A stretch of DNA of 64,000 bases from Pyrinomonadaceae bacterium (GCA_030841085.1 JAVEDP010000021.1:1-64000); one strand, 5' to 3'. Shown: positions 26,119 to 38,186, numbered from the stretch's first letter. The notes: generated from the letters alone by a model not told the origin. A program made the numbers and translations.

Positions 26119-26373
26119 CTAATTGTAGATGTCTCGTCTGTTGCCTATGTCCAATACCGTCACAGTTCGATTAGGATCGTCAACTTCGTAGATAACTCGA
26201 TAATCGCCTACTCGAATTCGCCACCCGGCACGTCCAGTCAGTTTGAGACAGCCTTTCGGTCGTGGATTGTCGGCAAGAGTAGCGATTGAGCGTTTAACCC
26301 GCTCATAATCTTTCAAAGGAAGGTCAGCCAGCTGCTTCGAGGCACGACGACGAATGAGAATTTCATACGTCAT
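26119..26373 (-). CDS. RelE/ParE-family toxin
   Basis: The 84-residue product has the full RelE fold: YEILIRRRASKQLADLP at the N-terminus, the helix pair YERVKRSIATLADNPRPKGC, then LTGRAGWRIRVGDYRVIYEV and VTVLDIGNRRDIY. Basic residues in GWRIRVGDYR and the last-strand R are those used by ribosome-dependent mRNA interferases, so cleavage activity is likely. Its ATG overlaps the antitoxin stop in an ATGA arrangement, giving translational coupling. The pair sits between gpmI and the heptosyltransferase-like gene without other mobile features. Confidence 0.9.
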   Translation of the reverse strand: MTYEILIRRRASKQLADLPLKDYERVKRSIATLADNPRPKGCLKLTGRAGWRIRVGDYRVIYEVDDPNRTVTVLDIGNRRDIYN

Positions 26374-26570
26374 TGACGCTGCTGTTCAATCTCATCCGTA
26401 GCTTGATTGAAGGAAATGGTTTCATCATCAGAAGCTTTTGCTTCGTCGTAAGTTCTGATTGCTTCTATTTCCTCCAGCGCCGCCACTAACTCGTGGTAGT
26501 ACTGGACATCGACCAGGACCGCGGTGCGTTTCCCGGTTTCATCTACGACGTATTGTTCTTTGGTAACCAT
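26370..26570 (-). CDS. Type II antitoxin, Phd/YefM or RelB-like
   Basis: The 66-residue acidic protein precedes the RelE-type toxin and overlaps it by four bases. It begins MVTKEQYVVDETGKRTAVLV, a short beta strand followed by LVDVQYYHELVAALEEIEAI, as in small prevent-host-death antitoxins. The acidic C-terminus (ASDDETISFNQATDEIEQQR) would wrap and block the toxin. GGAGG lies before the ATG (TACCTCC on the plus strand near 26575). It probably represses its own promoter with the toxin as co-repressor, as in the family. Confidence 0.85.
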   Translation of the reverse strand: MVTKEQYVVDETGKRTAVLVDVQYYHELVAALEEIEAIRTYDEAKASDDETISFNQATDEIEQQRQ

Positions 26571-26626
26571 CTTTACCTCCAGTGCAAGTCTACCCTAGCT
26601 ATTCGCACTCGCACTAGTAGCGCGTG

Positions 26627-28171
26627 CTAAGGCTCGCGCAAATCGCGGCCCGTCATCTCCTGCGGCTTTTCCGCTCCCAGCAAACTCAGCATCGTGGGCG
26701 CCACATCTTCGAGCGCGCCTTCCTCGCGCAGTTTCAGGCCTCTTGATTCTTCGTCAATCAAGTGAAATGGAACTGGATTGGTCGTGTGCGCCGTGTGCGG
26801 GCCGCCTGTTTTCGGATCGATCATCAACTCTGCGTTGCCGTGATCGGCCGTTATCAGGCTGATGCCACGCTTCGCTTGAATTGCTTCAGTAATTTTTCCG
26901 AGGCAGGTATCAACATACTGACACGCCTCAATTGTTTTCTCGAGCATGCCCGTGTGGCCCACCATGTCGGGGTTCGCAAAATTCACGATGAACACGTCGG
27001 TTTCATCTTCTGCAATAGCATTCAATAGTTTGTCAGTGACTTTGAATGCCGACATTTCGGGAGCCAGATCGTAGGTTGAGACTTTTGGCGACGGCACCAG
27101 CAACCGTCTCTCATAGGGAAACTCGCGCTCGCTGCCGCCGTTGAAAAAGTAAGTGACGTGCGCATATTTTTCCGTCTCGGCCATGCGATAGTTGCGAATA
27201 CCCAAACTCGCAAACACGTCGGCAAGGATATTGACGGGTTGGTCCGGAGGAAACGCCACCGGCAAGGGATAGTTCTTGTCGTAAACGGCAAAGCACACGA
27301 AATGCACCTGCGGACGATTGCTTACCGGAAACCCGTCAAAGCCGGGTACAGCAAGCGCGCTAGTGATCTGGCGCGCGCGATCGGCACGAAAGTTAAAGAA
27401 GATGACTGAGTCACCGTCTTCAATGGTCGCAATCGGTTCACCACTTTCGCGCGTCACAACAAGCGGTTCGACGAATTCATCTGTAATTTCGTGCTCGTAG
27501 GATCGTCTGATCCCAGCTAATGGATCCGAAGTGCGCACGCCTTCGCCTTTCACCAACAAGTTAAAAGCGCGTTCGGTGCGCTCCCAACGTTTGTCGCGGT
27601 CCATCGCATAGTAGCGCCCGACCAGTGTCGCAATTTCGCCAGTGCCAATCTCGTTCAGTTTGTCCTGCAGCGCGGCAACGTATTTTTCAGCCGAGGATGG
27701 CGGCGTGTCTCGTCCATCCAAAAAACAGTGAACAAAAACTCGCCGTACTTCACGTTGTTTCGCCAGCCTCAAAAGCGCATAAGCGTGCTCTTGTGAAGAA
27801 TGAACCAAACCATCTGAAAGCAAGCCCATCAGGTGCAGCGCGCGATCGTGTTTTACCGCATTGTCAATCGCCGCGTTCAACGCCAGATTATTATTGAAGT
27901 GGCCGGATTTGATTTCATAATTGATGCGTTCGACGTCGGTTCGCAGAACGCGGCCGGCGCCGAGACACAGATGGCCCACGTTCGAATTTCCCATCACTCC
28001 GGACGGCAGGCCCACGCATTCACCTGATGCTTGGATCAGCGTGTGCGGATAATTTTCAGTCAGCTCGCGGTAGTGCGGCATCGCGGCAAGCGCAATTGCA
28101 TTGCCCTCGCGTTCCACGCGATAACCAAAGCCGTCAAGCACGATCAGCGCAAGTGGCCCTCTCTTATTCAA
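26627..28171 (-). CDS. gpmI: 2,3-bisphosphoglycerate-independent phosphoglycerate mutase
   Basis: It interconverts 3- and 2-phosphoglycerate in glycolysis and gluconeogenesis using two Mn ions. The 514-residue length is standard. The alkaline-phosphatase-type domain starts [20 protein letters not shown] with the first metal Asp. The phosphorylated Ser lies in [16 protein letters not shown]. The inserted phosphotransferase domain contains the conserved [15 protein letters not shown] and [14 protein letters not shown]. The last metal ligands are in [14 protein letters not shown] and [11 protein letters not shown]. The start appears to be TTG 28171 with GGAG eight bases upstream. Enolase, the next glycolytic step, lies 1 kb away on the same strand, with two unrelated genes between. 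Confidence 0.96.
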   Translation of the reverse strand: MNKRGPLALIVLDGFGYRVEREGNAIALAAMPHYRELTENYPHTLIQASGECVGLPSGVMGNSNVGHLCLGAGRVLRTDVERINYEIKSGHFNNNLALNAAIDNAVKHDRALHLMGLLSDGLVHSSQEHAYALLRLAKQREVRRVFVHCFLDGRDTPPSSAEKYVAALQDKLNEIGTGEIATLVGRYYAMDRDKRWERTERAFNLLVKGEGVRTSDPLAGIRRSYEHEITDEFVEPLVVTRESGEPIATIEDGDSVIFFNFRADRARQITSALAVPGFDGFPVSNRPQVHFVCFAVYDKNYPLPVAFPPDQPVNILADVFASLGIRNYRMAETEKYAHVTYFFNGGSEREFPYERRLLVPSPKVSTYDLAPEMSAFKVTDKLLNAIAEDETDVFIVNFANPDMVGHTGMLEKTIEACQYVDTCLGKITEAIQAKRGISLITADHGNAELMIDPKTGGPHTAHTTNPVPFHLIDEESRGLKLREEGALEDVAPTMLSLLGAEKPQEMTGRDLREP

Positions 28172-28192
28172 CGGTTAGCTCCATCACACGCT

Positions 28193-28666
28193 TCAATTTT
28201 CAGTCTTTGGTTTCCAATAATCCGGACTCTCGCGCATGTTCGGATCGGGGCGTTCCATCCAGCGTTCAGGCCGATGAAGTGGAATGAAACCAAATTGCTC
28301 ATACAAGCTGTGCGCATCTTTTGTCGCCAGCACCCAGCGGCGAAAACCCTGCAACTCGGAATGCGCCAGTATCACTTCCATTAACCATTTCGCCAAACCG
28401 CGGCCACGATGTTCCGGAACTACAAACACATCGGCGAGCCAGGCAAAGGTTGCAAAGTCTGTGACCACGCGAGCGAAACCGATCTGGTCAGTTTCTCGGT
28501 AGATGCCGAAACAGAATGAGTTATCAATCGAGCGTTGCACAACTTGAATGCTACGACCGACCGCCCAGTAAGTCTGTGTTGAGAGAAAATTATGAATGAA
28601 GGCGACGTCGAGCCGCGAGCGGTCGGTAGTGATTAGATACTCGCCGCGCTGCCAGGATTCGGTCAT
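28193..28666 (-). CDS. GNAT family N-acetyltransferase
   Basis: The 157-residue product has the complete GNAT fold. The beta-4/alpha-3 acetyl-CoA loop is VFVVPEHRGRGLAKWLMEVI with the Q/RxxGxG/A pattern. The N-terminal part (STQTYWAVGRSIQVVQRSI) and the C-terminal WVLATKDAHSLYEQFGFIPL are typical of the YjdJ/Eis-like branch seen in many genomes. The substrate cannot be predicted. ATG 28666 starts the domain correctly; the longer frame to 28744 runs into the preceding DinB gene and has no ribosome site. It lies 16 bases after the DinB gene and 21 before gpmI, so the three probably share an mRNA. Confidence 0.85.
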   Translation of the reverse strand: MTESWQRGEYLITTDRSRLDVAFIHNFLSTQTYWAVGRSIQVVQRSIDNSFCFGIYRETDQIGFARVVTDFATFAWLADVFVVPEHRGRGLAKWLMEVILAHSELQGFRRWVLATKDAHSLYEQFGFIPLHRPERWMERPDPNMRESPDYWKPKTEN

Positions 28667-28682
28667 ATTCTTGGATGGATGG

Positions 28683-30501
<1,819 letters not shown>

Positions 30502-31875
30502 CTAAGGATTAGCATTGTCACCCTGCGGCGCGCGCACCTTCGACAGTGGTGCGGCTGCAGATTCAGTTTCGGCGGCGGGCATTTCCAGGCGCACGCTGAT
30601 CACGCGACGCCGCTCGACGCGATCGATTTCAAACAGTAAGCCGTTGTATGCAATTTTTTCGCCGGGCTTAAGGACATGACCAGCTTCGGTCATCAGGAAA
30701 CCGGCGATGGTTGTGTAAGCTTCCGATTCGAGCAGATTCAATTTCAGCCTGCGATTTAGATCTCGCACCGCGAGGCCGCCTGAGAGAATGTATTTACCTT
30801 CTCCAGCCGGAGTGATTTGCTCGTTGACTTCTTCGTCATGCTCGTCAGAAATATCGCCAACAATTTCTTCCAGTAAATCTTCAAGCGTAATCACGCCTTC
30901 GAGGCCGCCGTGCTCGTCGACGACGAAACCAAAATGTGCTTTGGCTTTTTGCATCTGACGGAGAACGTCTTCCAGTCGCGCTGTGTCGACCACGTACAAC
31001 GGCGGTTGCAGCACATCCTCGAGGCGAAACTTTTCCGGGCTGAGCAAGTAAGGCATCACGTCTTTGCTATGAATAAAGCCAATCACGTCATCGAGTGATT
31101 CGCGATAAACAGGCAAACGCGAGTAACGATATTGCTCGAAAGCTTTGGTTATCTGCGCGAGCGAGCAATCGCTGGAGATGGCAGCCATCTCCGTGCGCGG
31201 TACCATCGCCTCGCGCACCAGCGTGTCAGAGAATTCGAAGACACGATGAATCAATCGTCTTTCTTCCGCACGCAGGTACCCACTCTCGCGCGCTACATCC
31301 ACCAGTTGCCGCAATTCTGTTTCGGTATAGACTGACGCGTGATCCAAACTTGACTTGAGGCCAATCAATCTCCCCAATTTGCTGCCGACGGCATTGAACA
31401 ACCAAAGCGGCGCGCTGAAGATCCGCGCAAACAACTCCAGCGGTCCAGCCGTAAACAACGCCACTGGTTCGGCGCGTTCTAAGGCAATCATCTTGGGCAT
31501 CAACTCGCCAAGCACGATATGCAGGAAACTGATGATCGAGAAGGCAATCACAATTGCCATGATATGCGCCACGTAACCCGCGCGCCCTTCCGACGCGATG
31601 GTCGAAGCCAACGGGTGAAGCAAATCGGCAATGGTAGGTTCGCCAATCCAGCCGAGGGCGAGTGAGGCGAGCGTGATTCCAAACTGTACGGCTGAGATAA
31701 AGGTGGTCGGATTGTTCAGCAGGCGCAACGCTGCTCTGGCATTCTTGCTGCCCGCCGCGGCACGTGCCTCAACGCGCGCGCGCCGGACCGAGACGAGGGA
31801 AAACTCGGAAGCCACAAAAAAGCCGTTCGTCGCCACCAGCAATACGACGCCGACCAGTTTTAGAAAAATCATCAT
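30502..31875 (-). CDS. Hemolysin-like CNNM/CorC-HlyC membrane protein
   Basis: The 457-residue product has an N-terminal DUF21 membrane domain with about four helices (residues 1-190; VLLVATNGFFVASEFSLVSV and GITLASLALGWIGEP). Two CBS domains follow at about 205-330 (MVPRTEMAAISSDCSLAQI and VLQPPLYVVDTARLEDVLRQ). A CorC_HlyC domain ends the protein (GLAVRDLNRRLKLNLLESEAY). Members transport or regulate Mg and other divalent ions; they are not true hemolysins. The gene lies 16 bases upstream of eno, which needs Mg for activity, but a functional link is only inference. Confidence 0.9.
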   Translation of the reverse strand: MMIFLKLVGVVLLVATNGFFVASEFSLVSVRRARVEARAAAGSKNARAALRLLNNPTTFISAVQFGITLASLALGWIGEPTIADLLHPLASTIASEGRAGYVAHIMAIVIAFSIISFLHIVLGELMPKMIALERAEPVALFTAGPLELFARIFSAPLWLFNAVGSKLGRLIGLKSSLDHASVYTETELRQLVDVARESGYLRAEERRLIHRVFEFSDTLVREAMVPRTEMAAISSDCSLAQITKAFEQYRYSRLPVYRESLDDVIGFIHSKDVMPYLLSPEKFRLEDVLQPPLYVVDTARLEDVLRQMQKAKAHFGFVVDEHGGLEGVITLEDLLEEIVGDISDEHDEEVNEQITPAGEGKYILSGGLAVRDLNRRLKLNLLESEAYTTIAGFLMTEAGHVLKPGEKIAYNGLLFEIDRVERRRVISVRLEMPAAETESAAAPLSKVRAPQGDNANP

Positions 31876-32084
31876 AGAAGCAGCGCGGGTGGTAAAACTT
31901 TCCGCTGAAAATTACAGGTGAGATTACTGCCAGGTGTGTCCATTGATAAAGGCGGAGCTGATTCGATATGGAAGTATAACACGTGCGCCGGGACGGGAAG
32001 ATCAACGTTTCAGATGGCCTTAGCGCAACTATACGAGAGGCCTGATTTTATTGACCTTGATGCGGTTTTAAACAAGACGCGCTG

Positions 32085-32630
32085 TCAGTGGCCGGCGGTT
32101 GCGGCAGCGGCGCGGACGCGCGCTGGGCGGCGATCGTGTTTCGCACAAGCACGTGTCAAGGCTTCTTCCACGCGCGGTTCGATGTTGCATTCGGGTTGGC
32201 GGCAAACCGCGGCAAGTTCGGAAATCACCAGATAGCGTGAGCGCTCGAGCATGCGTTGTTCACGAAATGAAAGTGGCTTGAGATGGTTGAGGTAGGTCAG
32301 ATGCTTTAACACGTCGGCGGCTTCGAAGACATCGCCGGTTCTCATCTTCTCTGAGAACTCTTTGAAGCGATCTTTCCAGTCGTTGGCCGGAAAAGAGAAA
32401 TCGTCCGCCAACAACTTGAAAAGCATTTCGCATTGGCCCGAAGAAATGGGCGAGCGCAAACCGACTTCAGAAGCATTTGAAACAGGCACGAGCACCAAGG
32501 AATTGTTCGCTGCGAGTCGCAGCGTATAGAAAGGAAGTGTGCTGGCGCCTATTTGCTTCTGTTCAATCTGCTCAATGGTTCCGATTCCGTGGTTCGGGTA
32601 AACGACTTTCTGTCCGACTTTGAAGCCCAC
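32085..32630 (-). CDS. carD: CarD-family transcription regulator
   Basis: The 181-residue protein has the CarD/TRCF RNA-polymerase interaction domain at residues 1-60 (KVGQKVVYPNHGIGTIEQIE). A helical C-terminal DNA-contact domain follows (DWKDRFKEFSEKMRTGDVFE, LSFREQRMLERSRYLVISEL). CarD binds the polymerase beta subunit and stabilises the open complex, mainly at housekeeping and rRNA promoters. The last 20 residues (Arg/Ala-rich) are unusual for the family. GTG 32630 is preceded by GGAGG at good spacing. It stands alone, with 208 bases without genes or clear motifs downstream. Confidence 0.92.
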   Translation of the reverse strand: MGFKVGQKVVYPNHGIGTIEQIEQKQIGASTLPFYTLRLAANNSLVLVPVSNASEVGLRSPISSGQCEMLFKLLADDFSFPANDWKDRFKEFSEKMRTGDVFEAADVLKHLTYLNHLKPLSFREQRMLERSRYLVISELAAVCRQPECNIEPRVEEALTRACAKHDRRPARVRAAAATAGH

Positions 32631-32816
32631 CGCAACACCTCCATTGATTTAGAAAAATCAGACTGCGCCGCACGCGCGGGTCTGGGGGAATCCGAGCGAC
32701 GCAGTAACAGCGCCGGGCCCTATTTGGTAAGTGGTTCGAGTCTAGCAAGCGGTCTTGCGCAGCGTCAAGCCAATCCCGGATCATCTTCGAATTGAAAAGC
32801 GGAACAAACTCCGCTG

Positions 32817-34595
32817 CTAATCTTTCAGCAACGCAGGCGAGAGCGGCAACTGATAGTCACCCACATTCTGGCACGGCTTAAATTCAACCAGAAGTTTTCC
32901 AGCTTCCGCCGCGCGACGTAGCTGCGCGCGCGTCTCCGCCTCTGCCAGCGACCGCAGTTTGATCTCAGACTGTGTTTCTTTATCCGGTGTGACTTGCCCC
33001 AGGACCCAATAACGGCCCGGCGGCAAATTGTTCAATGCAAACATTGCATCCGATCCAACTTCGCTTGCAAAAAACCTCAACACATCTTCCGCGTTCTCTT
33101 TTTCTGCCGGCACCAGATACACAAGAAACTTTGGTGGTACGCTCTGTCCCGTTTCAAGTTTGACACTGCCATGAAGCGAAGCGGCTCCTTCGGCAAGGTT
33201 GACCCTGACCCGTGAAATATTTTCGCCGAACTTAAGCGCGACACCATTTCTGGCAAGATCGGTTTGGTTGTTGACAGCGGCAGGTTTTGCCGGCGTCACT
33301 GTTGCACCGGTTTCCTGGACGATAGATTTGAGGTACCAGTATCTTGCGAAGAACCGAGCACCAAAGTTGTATTCGCCGGGCGCGAGACTTCTAATCTGAA
33401 AGTCTCCGATTTGGTTGGGCACACCTTGTGGGCCATAGAAATTCATTACACTTAGCGCGTCCGGAGTCTTTTGTTTTTCGCTGCGACGAACTGCAATCAT
33501 CATCTCGGAAAACAATGGTTCTCGTTTGTTTTTGCATTCAGCAACTTCCGATTTTGCCAACACCACATGGCCGCTTATGGAACCGAGTGGTCTAAGGTTC
33601 AACTCGATGCCCGTAACGTCTGCGCCTTTCACAGTAATATGCCTGGTTTCTGAGACGCTGCTATCGCCGGGGGCCGACATTGATTGGGCCGTCAGATCAT
33701 ATTCACCGTCCGCCACTCCATAGACTGCAAATGTCCTTGCGCTGGGCAGTGCAAAGGAGAAGACAGTGTTTATCGGGGCGCCCTTATCGAATTGCATTAA
33801 AGAGATGTTGGTCCCGGAACCAACATTCCCATCCGCTGTTCCTGTCAAGGTGCCGCTGACCGCGTGTCCCGCTTCCCCGCGATACTTGATGTCAACGTTG
33901 GTTTCATCTCCACTCATGACTGAAATCTGTGCCGCGGTGTCGCGTGTTGAAGATGGAGCATAGGTTGGTGCGTCTTCGTCATAAGCGCCATTGCCGCCAA
34001 AAGAATTTCGCCCACCCGCTGATACAACATAAGTGCCTGGTGCAAGACCGTAGAGTCGATAGATGCCCCGATCATCAGTCGCACGCGCCATTTGAAAGCC
34101 GAGCGATTTTGCGGCCTTACCGTTAGCGTCACGGACAAGCGTAGCGCGCACGGGCACTTGGACCACCGGCTCGCCGGAAGACGACAAAACTGTTCCGGTG
34201 ATAACTCCGCCCTTGATCAAATTCAATGAAATGGATTCATTGAGTCGATAGTAAACGGCGTTGGCGTCAGGGTCGCGCGTCGGCATAACGTAACCCGGTG
34301 CGGCTGCAGAAAACAGGTAAAGCGCAGAATCGAGGCCGTCAAACCTAAAATTTCCTTCGCTGTCAGTCGCAGTTGCGCGCTGAGTAAACGTCAGCGATGG
34401 ACGCGCGTAAACCATCGCATTCGGAATTCCCTGCCCGCTCTCGTTGACGACTCGGCCGTTGATAGATCCGGTAATCGGCTCCGGCTTAGCGTTGGGAGAA
34501 GCAGTTTGCGCTTGCAAACTGAGCGAACACGCGATGGCCCAAGTCAGCATGAGCATTACTAAGCGAGTTGTGGAAGGCGTTTCACTGGCGAACAT
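32817..34595 (-). CDS. Secreted carboxypeptidase-regulatory-like protein 1
   Basis: The 592-residue protein has a signal peptide (residues 8-30, cut near LQAQT) and a series of Ig-like carboxypeptidase-regulatory-like modules. The first is at about 42-115 (GSINGRVVNESGQGIPNAMV, GNFRFDGLDSALYLFSAAAP), the second near 130-215 (GVITGTVLSSSGEPVVQVPV, GIYRLYGLAPGTYVVSAGG) and others follow to about 560. Such modules are protein- or sugar-binding beta sandwiches and are greatly expanded in Acidobacteriota, often on receptors. No TonB plug or barrel is present, so this is a free secreted protein. It lies 24 bases downstream of a sister gene of the same build. Confidence 0.85.
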   Translation of the reverse strand: MFASETPSTTRLVMLMLTWAIACSLSLQAQTASPNAKPEPITGSINGRVVNESGQGIPNAMVYARPSLTFTQRATATDSEGNFRFDGLDSALYLFSAAAPGYVMPTRDPDANAVYYRLNESISLNLIKGGVITGTVLSSSGEPVVQVPVRATLVRDANGKAAKSLGFQMARATDDRGIYRLYGLAPGTYVVSAGGRNSFGGNGAYDEDAPTYAPSSTRDTAAQISVMSGDETNVDIKYRGEAGHAVSGTLTGTADGNVGSGTNISLMQFDKGAPINTVFSFALPSARTFAVYGVADGEYDLTAQSMSAPGDSSVSETRHITVKGADVTGIELNLRPLGSISGHVVLAKSEVAECKNKREPLFSEMMIAVRRSEKQKTPDALSVMNFYGPQGVPNQIGDFQIRSLAPGEYNFGARFFARYWYLKSIVQETGATVTPAKPAAVNNQTDLARNGVALKFGENISRVRVNLAEGAASLHGSVKLETGQSVPPKFLVYLVPAEKENAEDVLRFFASEVGSDAMFALNNLPPGRYWVLGQVTPDKETQSEIKLRSLAEAETRAQLRRAAEAGKLLVEFKPCQNVGDYQLPLSPALLKD

Positions 34596-34619
34596 TTTGA
34601 GTTTCCTGGAAAAGAATCT

Positions 34620-36272
34620 CTAAGGGCTATGGGCCAGATCGATTGAAATGACTACCTCGGTAACTGTGCCGTCCGTAACCGTGATTGATTGCGTGGCTGC
34701 CAGGTTTCGGTCGCGAGTGCCGGGAATGAAGGCATTCACGGACAGATCATATGTCCCGGGCGACACCCCCTCGATCAGGAAGCGTCCTCGAGCGTCAACT
34801 TCCCTCTGCTGAAATCGAGCCTCGTTGTCTCCCGGTTTGCTAAGTCTAGCGAAGAAGCGTAGGCCCGGCGCGGCAGGCCCATTCTCGAAGTTAACAGTTC
34901 CGCGAATCGAACCAGTGCCGTAACTGAATACTATTTTGACGCCCGAAATTTGCTCACCGGCCTTGACGTCAAACGCGCCGCGCGGTACCACAACCCCATC
35001 CCGTTCAATGCGCGAAATGACCAGGCCCGTCTGCTGGCTGTAATCCAGCGCTGCAACCTCGAAGTTCGCGATCCCCGCCGGCAAGCCAGCGATACTGAAA
35101 CTTCCGTCGGCTGAAATCAGCGAGGGTCGTGCTCCGCCGCTGTTTTCGGCAGCTTGCACCCACGCGTAAATTCGCAGTTGACGCAGCTTGGTCATGACAG
35201 CCGGGTCATTCGTGCCTTCCACTACGACGGTGCCGGAGATAGTCGCACCGCGGGCAGTGCGTACCACAAGTCCGGCAACCTCCTGATCAACCACCTGAAA
35301 CTCCAATGGTTCGGCGCGCAGGGCGGAGTCTAACTGTGCCACAAGAGAAATCGAATACGTTCCCGGCGGGATGTTTTCGAGTCGGAATTCTCCCTTCTGG
35401 TTGGAGTGACCCGTCATCGGAAAGTAGGAATGGCGACCGTCGTTCTTCTTTTGGAGAATAACGTACGCATTATTGACTGGTTGGTTCGTCTCTCCATTAA
35501 CAATCCTGCCGGTGACAGCGAAACCGGGCAAGACTCGCGAAACGACGATATCGATATTGGTCGCTTGATCGCCTTCGGCAAGCTCAACAATTTTCGCTTG
35601 ATCCGCGCTCGTAGCATTCGGATAAAAAGCGGTTTGGTACCCAGGTCGAGACGCAGCCGAGCTGCTGACGAAACCGTCATCAGTCTGGCCAACGGCAACT
35701 TTGTAGCGACCGGCACGCAATCCAAATATCCGGTAAACGCCGCGATCGTCCGTCTGAAAAATCGCTCGAGTTGAGAAAAAGGGCGGTTGGTTTGGTTGGT
35801 CCACGGAAACAACACTTACGCGCTGCTCTATGACGGCTCGACCGTCGGCCTCGGTGACCTTCCCGGTAATTACGCAACTACGCGCCATCGTAAAGTTGAT
35901 GTCGTCCACACTCTCGCCTTCTGACAAAAGCAGAGTCGTGCCCATTTGACTAATGGGATTCGCATCCGTCGGGACAAGCAGCGGCGACATCGGTGCGACG
36001 TAGTAAGTGCCGGGCGGGACGTTAACGATGCGATAATTGCCGTCAGAGTCGGTCACAGCTTTATGAGGAGGCGCAGCGATGGAGGAGAAATTGTTGGTTC
36101 GCAATCCCACAAAAATCCCGCCTCTTCCCTTGCCCGCCACCGTTACGCGTCCGGAAACGCTAGCCGTTGATGTCTTCTTTGCGGTTTTTGTTTGTGAGTA
36201 TGAAAGCGACGGCAGGCCGGCACAACAAGAGAGCACTACCAAAAGGATCGTATTTCGAGTGAGGAACTTCAT
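34620..36272 (-). CDS. Secreted carboxypeptidase-regulatory-like protein 2
   Basis: The 550-residue product has a signal peptide (residues 8-28, LSYSQT) and about five carboxypeptidase-regulatory-like beta modules. Examples are ASVSGRVTVAGKGRGGIFVG with DSDGNYRIVNVPPGTYYVAP, and CVITGKVTEADGRAVIEQRV with DDRGVYRIFGLRAGRYKVAV. The terminal one ends GRFLIEGVSPGTYDLSVNAF. The repeated GxYxIxxVPPGxY motif is the family mark. It heads a two-gene unit with the following gene; both probably act on the cell surface or outside it. The functional target is unknown. Confidence 0.85.
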   Translation of the reverse strand: MKFLTRNTILLVVLSCCAGLPSLSYSQTKTAKKTSTASVSGRVTVAGKGRGGIFVGLRTNNFSSIAAPPHKAVTDSDGNYRIVNVPPGTYYVAPMSPLLVPTDANPISQMGTTLLLSEGESVDDINFTMARSCVITGKVTEADGRAVIEQRVSVVSVDQPNQPPFFSTRAIFQTDDRGVYRIFGLRAGRYKVAVGQTDDGFVSSSAASRPGYQTAFYPNATSADQAKIVELAEGDQATNIDIVVSRVLPGFAVTGRIVNGETNQPVNNAYVILQKKNDGRHSYFPMTGHSNQKGEFRLENIPPGTYSISLVAQLDSALRAEPLEFQVVDQEVAGLVVRTARGATISGTVVVEGTNDPAVMTKLRQLRIYAWVQAAENSGGARPSLISADGSFSIAGLPAGIANFEVAALDYSQQTGLVISRIERDGVVVPRGAFDVKAGEQISGVKIVFSYGTGSIRGTVNFENGPAAPGLRFFARLSKPGDNEARFQQREVDARGRFLIEGVSPGTYDLSVNAFIPGTRDRNLAATQSITVTDGTVTEVVISIDLAHSP

Positions 36273-36481
36273 AGGACTACTCTTGCCGGTTTGTCACTCG
36301 CGCGAAGGCCTGCAGTATACGCGAATAAGGCAACCCATGTCTGCAACCAAACAATGCAGTTGTCACTTTACAGATCATCCTGCTAGGATCGCTTGCCGAA
36401 CCGATACCAAATGTCCGCGTCATCATACGGCCAGGCATTCGCATAACTGACAGTTCTTCCCAGGCTTCGCTTTCATACGTC

Positions 36482-38170
36482 ATGGCCTTCCTGAAAATTA
36501 CCGATGCAAGCGGCAGACAGTGGCAATACGATTTTGTGCCATCGACTGTGTGCTCGATTGGCCGTGCGCCCGACAACACAGTCGTGTTGGATGACCCGCG
36601 CGCGTCGCGTTATCACGCGCATATCAAATCGGGCGACGATGGTTCGCTTACGGTGATTGACGGGGCAGTCATCAATGGACAGTTGCGACGCAGTGCCAAT
36701 AAAGTTTTTGTCAACGGCGGAGCGCACCTCGAGCACCAACTGAAGAACGGCGATCGTATAACTATCGGCGCCAGCACTCTGCGCTTTGAACAGCAAGCAG
36801 AAGAGCGCACCACCGATGTGCGTTATGACGACAAGCCGCTCGGGCACACGCAGCTTCTAATCTCTGCCAATGACGTAATGCACACCGTGCTTCATGGGAA
36901 GACTGAGATTCCGTCTACTTCGCAGGCTCCGACCTCACCGGAACGTGACAAAGTGTTGGAGGCGTTACAGCGAAAGGCAAACATCCTGAGCGCGCTGTAC
37001 GAGATGAGCAAGACGCTCGGATCAGTTTTCGATCTGGAAACGATCTTTGCTAAAGCGACTGACATCATATTTCGCTCAACTCCGGCGGATCGCGTCGTTG
37101 CGCTACTTGCTGAAGGGACGGGCAAAGAAAATCCCGAAGATGTAGTGTTGAACCCGATAGCGACGAGGGCGCGCGACGAGAGTTTGAATAATCACGCGCG
37201 CAAGCTGACCATCGGCCGCACCATCACCAGAAAAGTAATGAAGGACCGGGTCGCTTTGCTTTCCCAGGACGCGGCCTCTGACGAACAATTTGCCGGCGTC
37301 GATTCCATCGTGTCCCAGGGCGTCCGTTCCACCATCTGCGCGCCGCTGGTCGGGGAATCACGCGTCCATGGCGCTATCTACGCGGACCGGTTGGATCCGT
37401 TTGCAGCTTTCAAACCCGATGATCTGGAACTGATCAGCGCGGTCGCCGCGCAGACCGCAATCGCCGTCGAAAATGCACGAGCGCACGAACGCCTGGCCCG
37501 CGAAGAAGTTGCCCGCGCAAACTACAGTCGGTTTCTGCCTGAGTACGTCGTGAAGCAGATGCTCGAAAATCCCGAGTCCTTCAAACTCGGCGGCGTCAAC
37601 CAAACGATCACGATTTTGTTTGCCGACATTCGCGGTTTCACGCGCATCTCGGAACACGCGCCGCCGGAAAAAATTGTCAACCTGCTCAACCGTTATTTTT
37701 CCGCGATGACCGATATCATCTTTGCGCACGGCGGCACGCTCGATAAATATTTGGGTGATGGGTTGATGTCACTTTTCGGCGCTCCGACCACAACGCCGGA
37801 AGACGCGTCGAATGCTCTCAACGCCGCGGTCGCAATGCAGCGGCGCATTCTCGGCATCAATATGGAGCTGCGACAAGAGGGGTTACATGAAATCGGAGTC
37901 GGCATTGGCTTGCATACCGGCGAAGTAACGGTCGGTTACATCGGCTCTGAACGTCGGTCTGAGTACACCGCAATAGGCGATGCCGTGAACACTGCTTCCC
38001 GTTTGGAATCGAACGCTAAGGGCGGCGAGATTTTGGTCAGCGACGCCACCGCGAAAGCCGCGCGTAGTCGATATAAACTAAAACCTCGCGAGCCCATCAA
38101 CGTTAAGAATCGCCAGCAGCCTGTCATTTTGTGGGAAGTTGATTGGCAAAAGGCGAGCGGCGCTTTCTAA
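36482..38170 (+). CDS. FHA-GAF class III adenylate/guanylate cyclase
   Basis: The 562-residue signal protein has an FHA phosphothreonine-binding domain (about 20-105; SIGRAPDNTVVLDDPRASRY), a GAF domain (about 165-335; LSALYEMSKTLGSVFDLETI) and a class III cyclase domain (about 370-560). The metal-binding Asp residues are D382 in FADIRGFTRIS and D426 in YLGDGLMSLFG. The base-recognition Lys precedes in LDKYLGDG and the transition-state Asn and Arg are in DAVNTASRLE, so it should be active. Nucleotide choice (cAMP or cGMP) is not certain. FHA plus GAF inputs suggest control by a Ser/Thr kinase and a small ligand. No ribosome site is obvious. The M50 gene follows 16 bases later. Confidence 0.93.
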   Translation: MAFLKITDASGRQWQYDFVPSTVCSIGRAPDNTVVLDDPRASRYHAHIKSGDDGSLTVIDGAVINGQLRRSANKVFVNGGAHLEHQLKNGDRITIGASTLRFEQQAEERTTDVRYDDKPLGHTQLLISANDVMHTVLHGKTEIPSTSQAPTSPERDKVLEALQRKANILSALYEMSKTLGSVFDLETIFAKATDIIFRSTPADRVVALLAEGTGKENPEDVVLNPIATRARDESLNNHARKLTIGRTITRKVMKDRVALLSQDAASDEQFAGVDSIVSQGVRSTICAPLVGESRVHGAIYADRLDPFAAFKPDDLELISAVAAQTAIAVENARAHERLAREEVARANYSRFLPEYVVKQMLENPESFKLGGVNQTITILFADIRGFTRISEHAPPEKIVNLLNRYFSAMTDIIFAHGGTLDKYLGDGLMSLFGAPTTTPEDASNALNAAVAMQRRILGINMELRQEGLHEIGVGIGLHTGEVTVGYIGSERRSEYTAIGDAVNTASRLESNAKGGEILVSDATAKAARSRYKLKPREPINVKNRQQPVILWEVDWQKASGAF

Positions 38171-38186
38171 CTTTGTCTCACCCGTT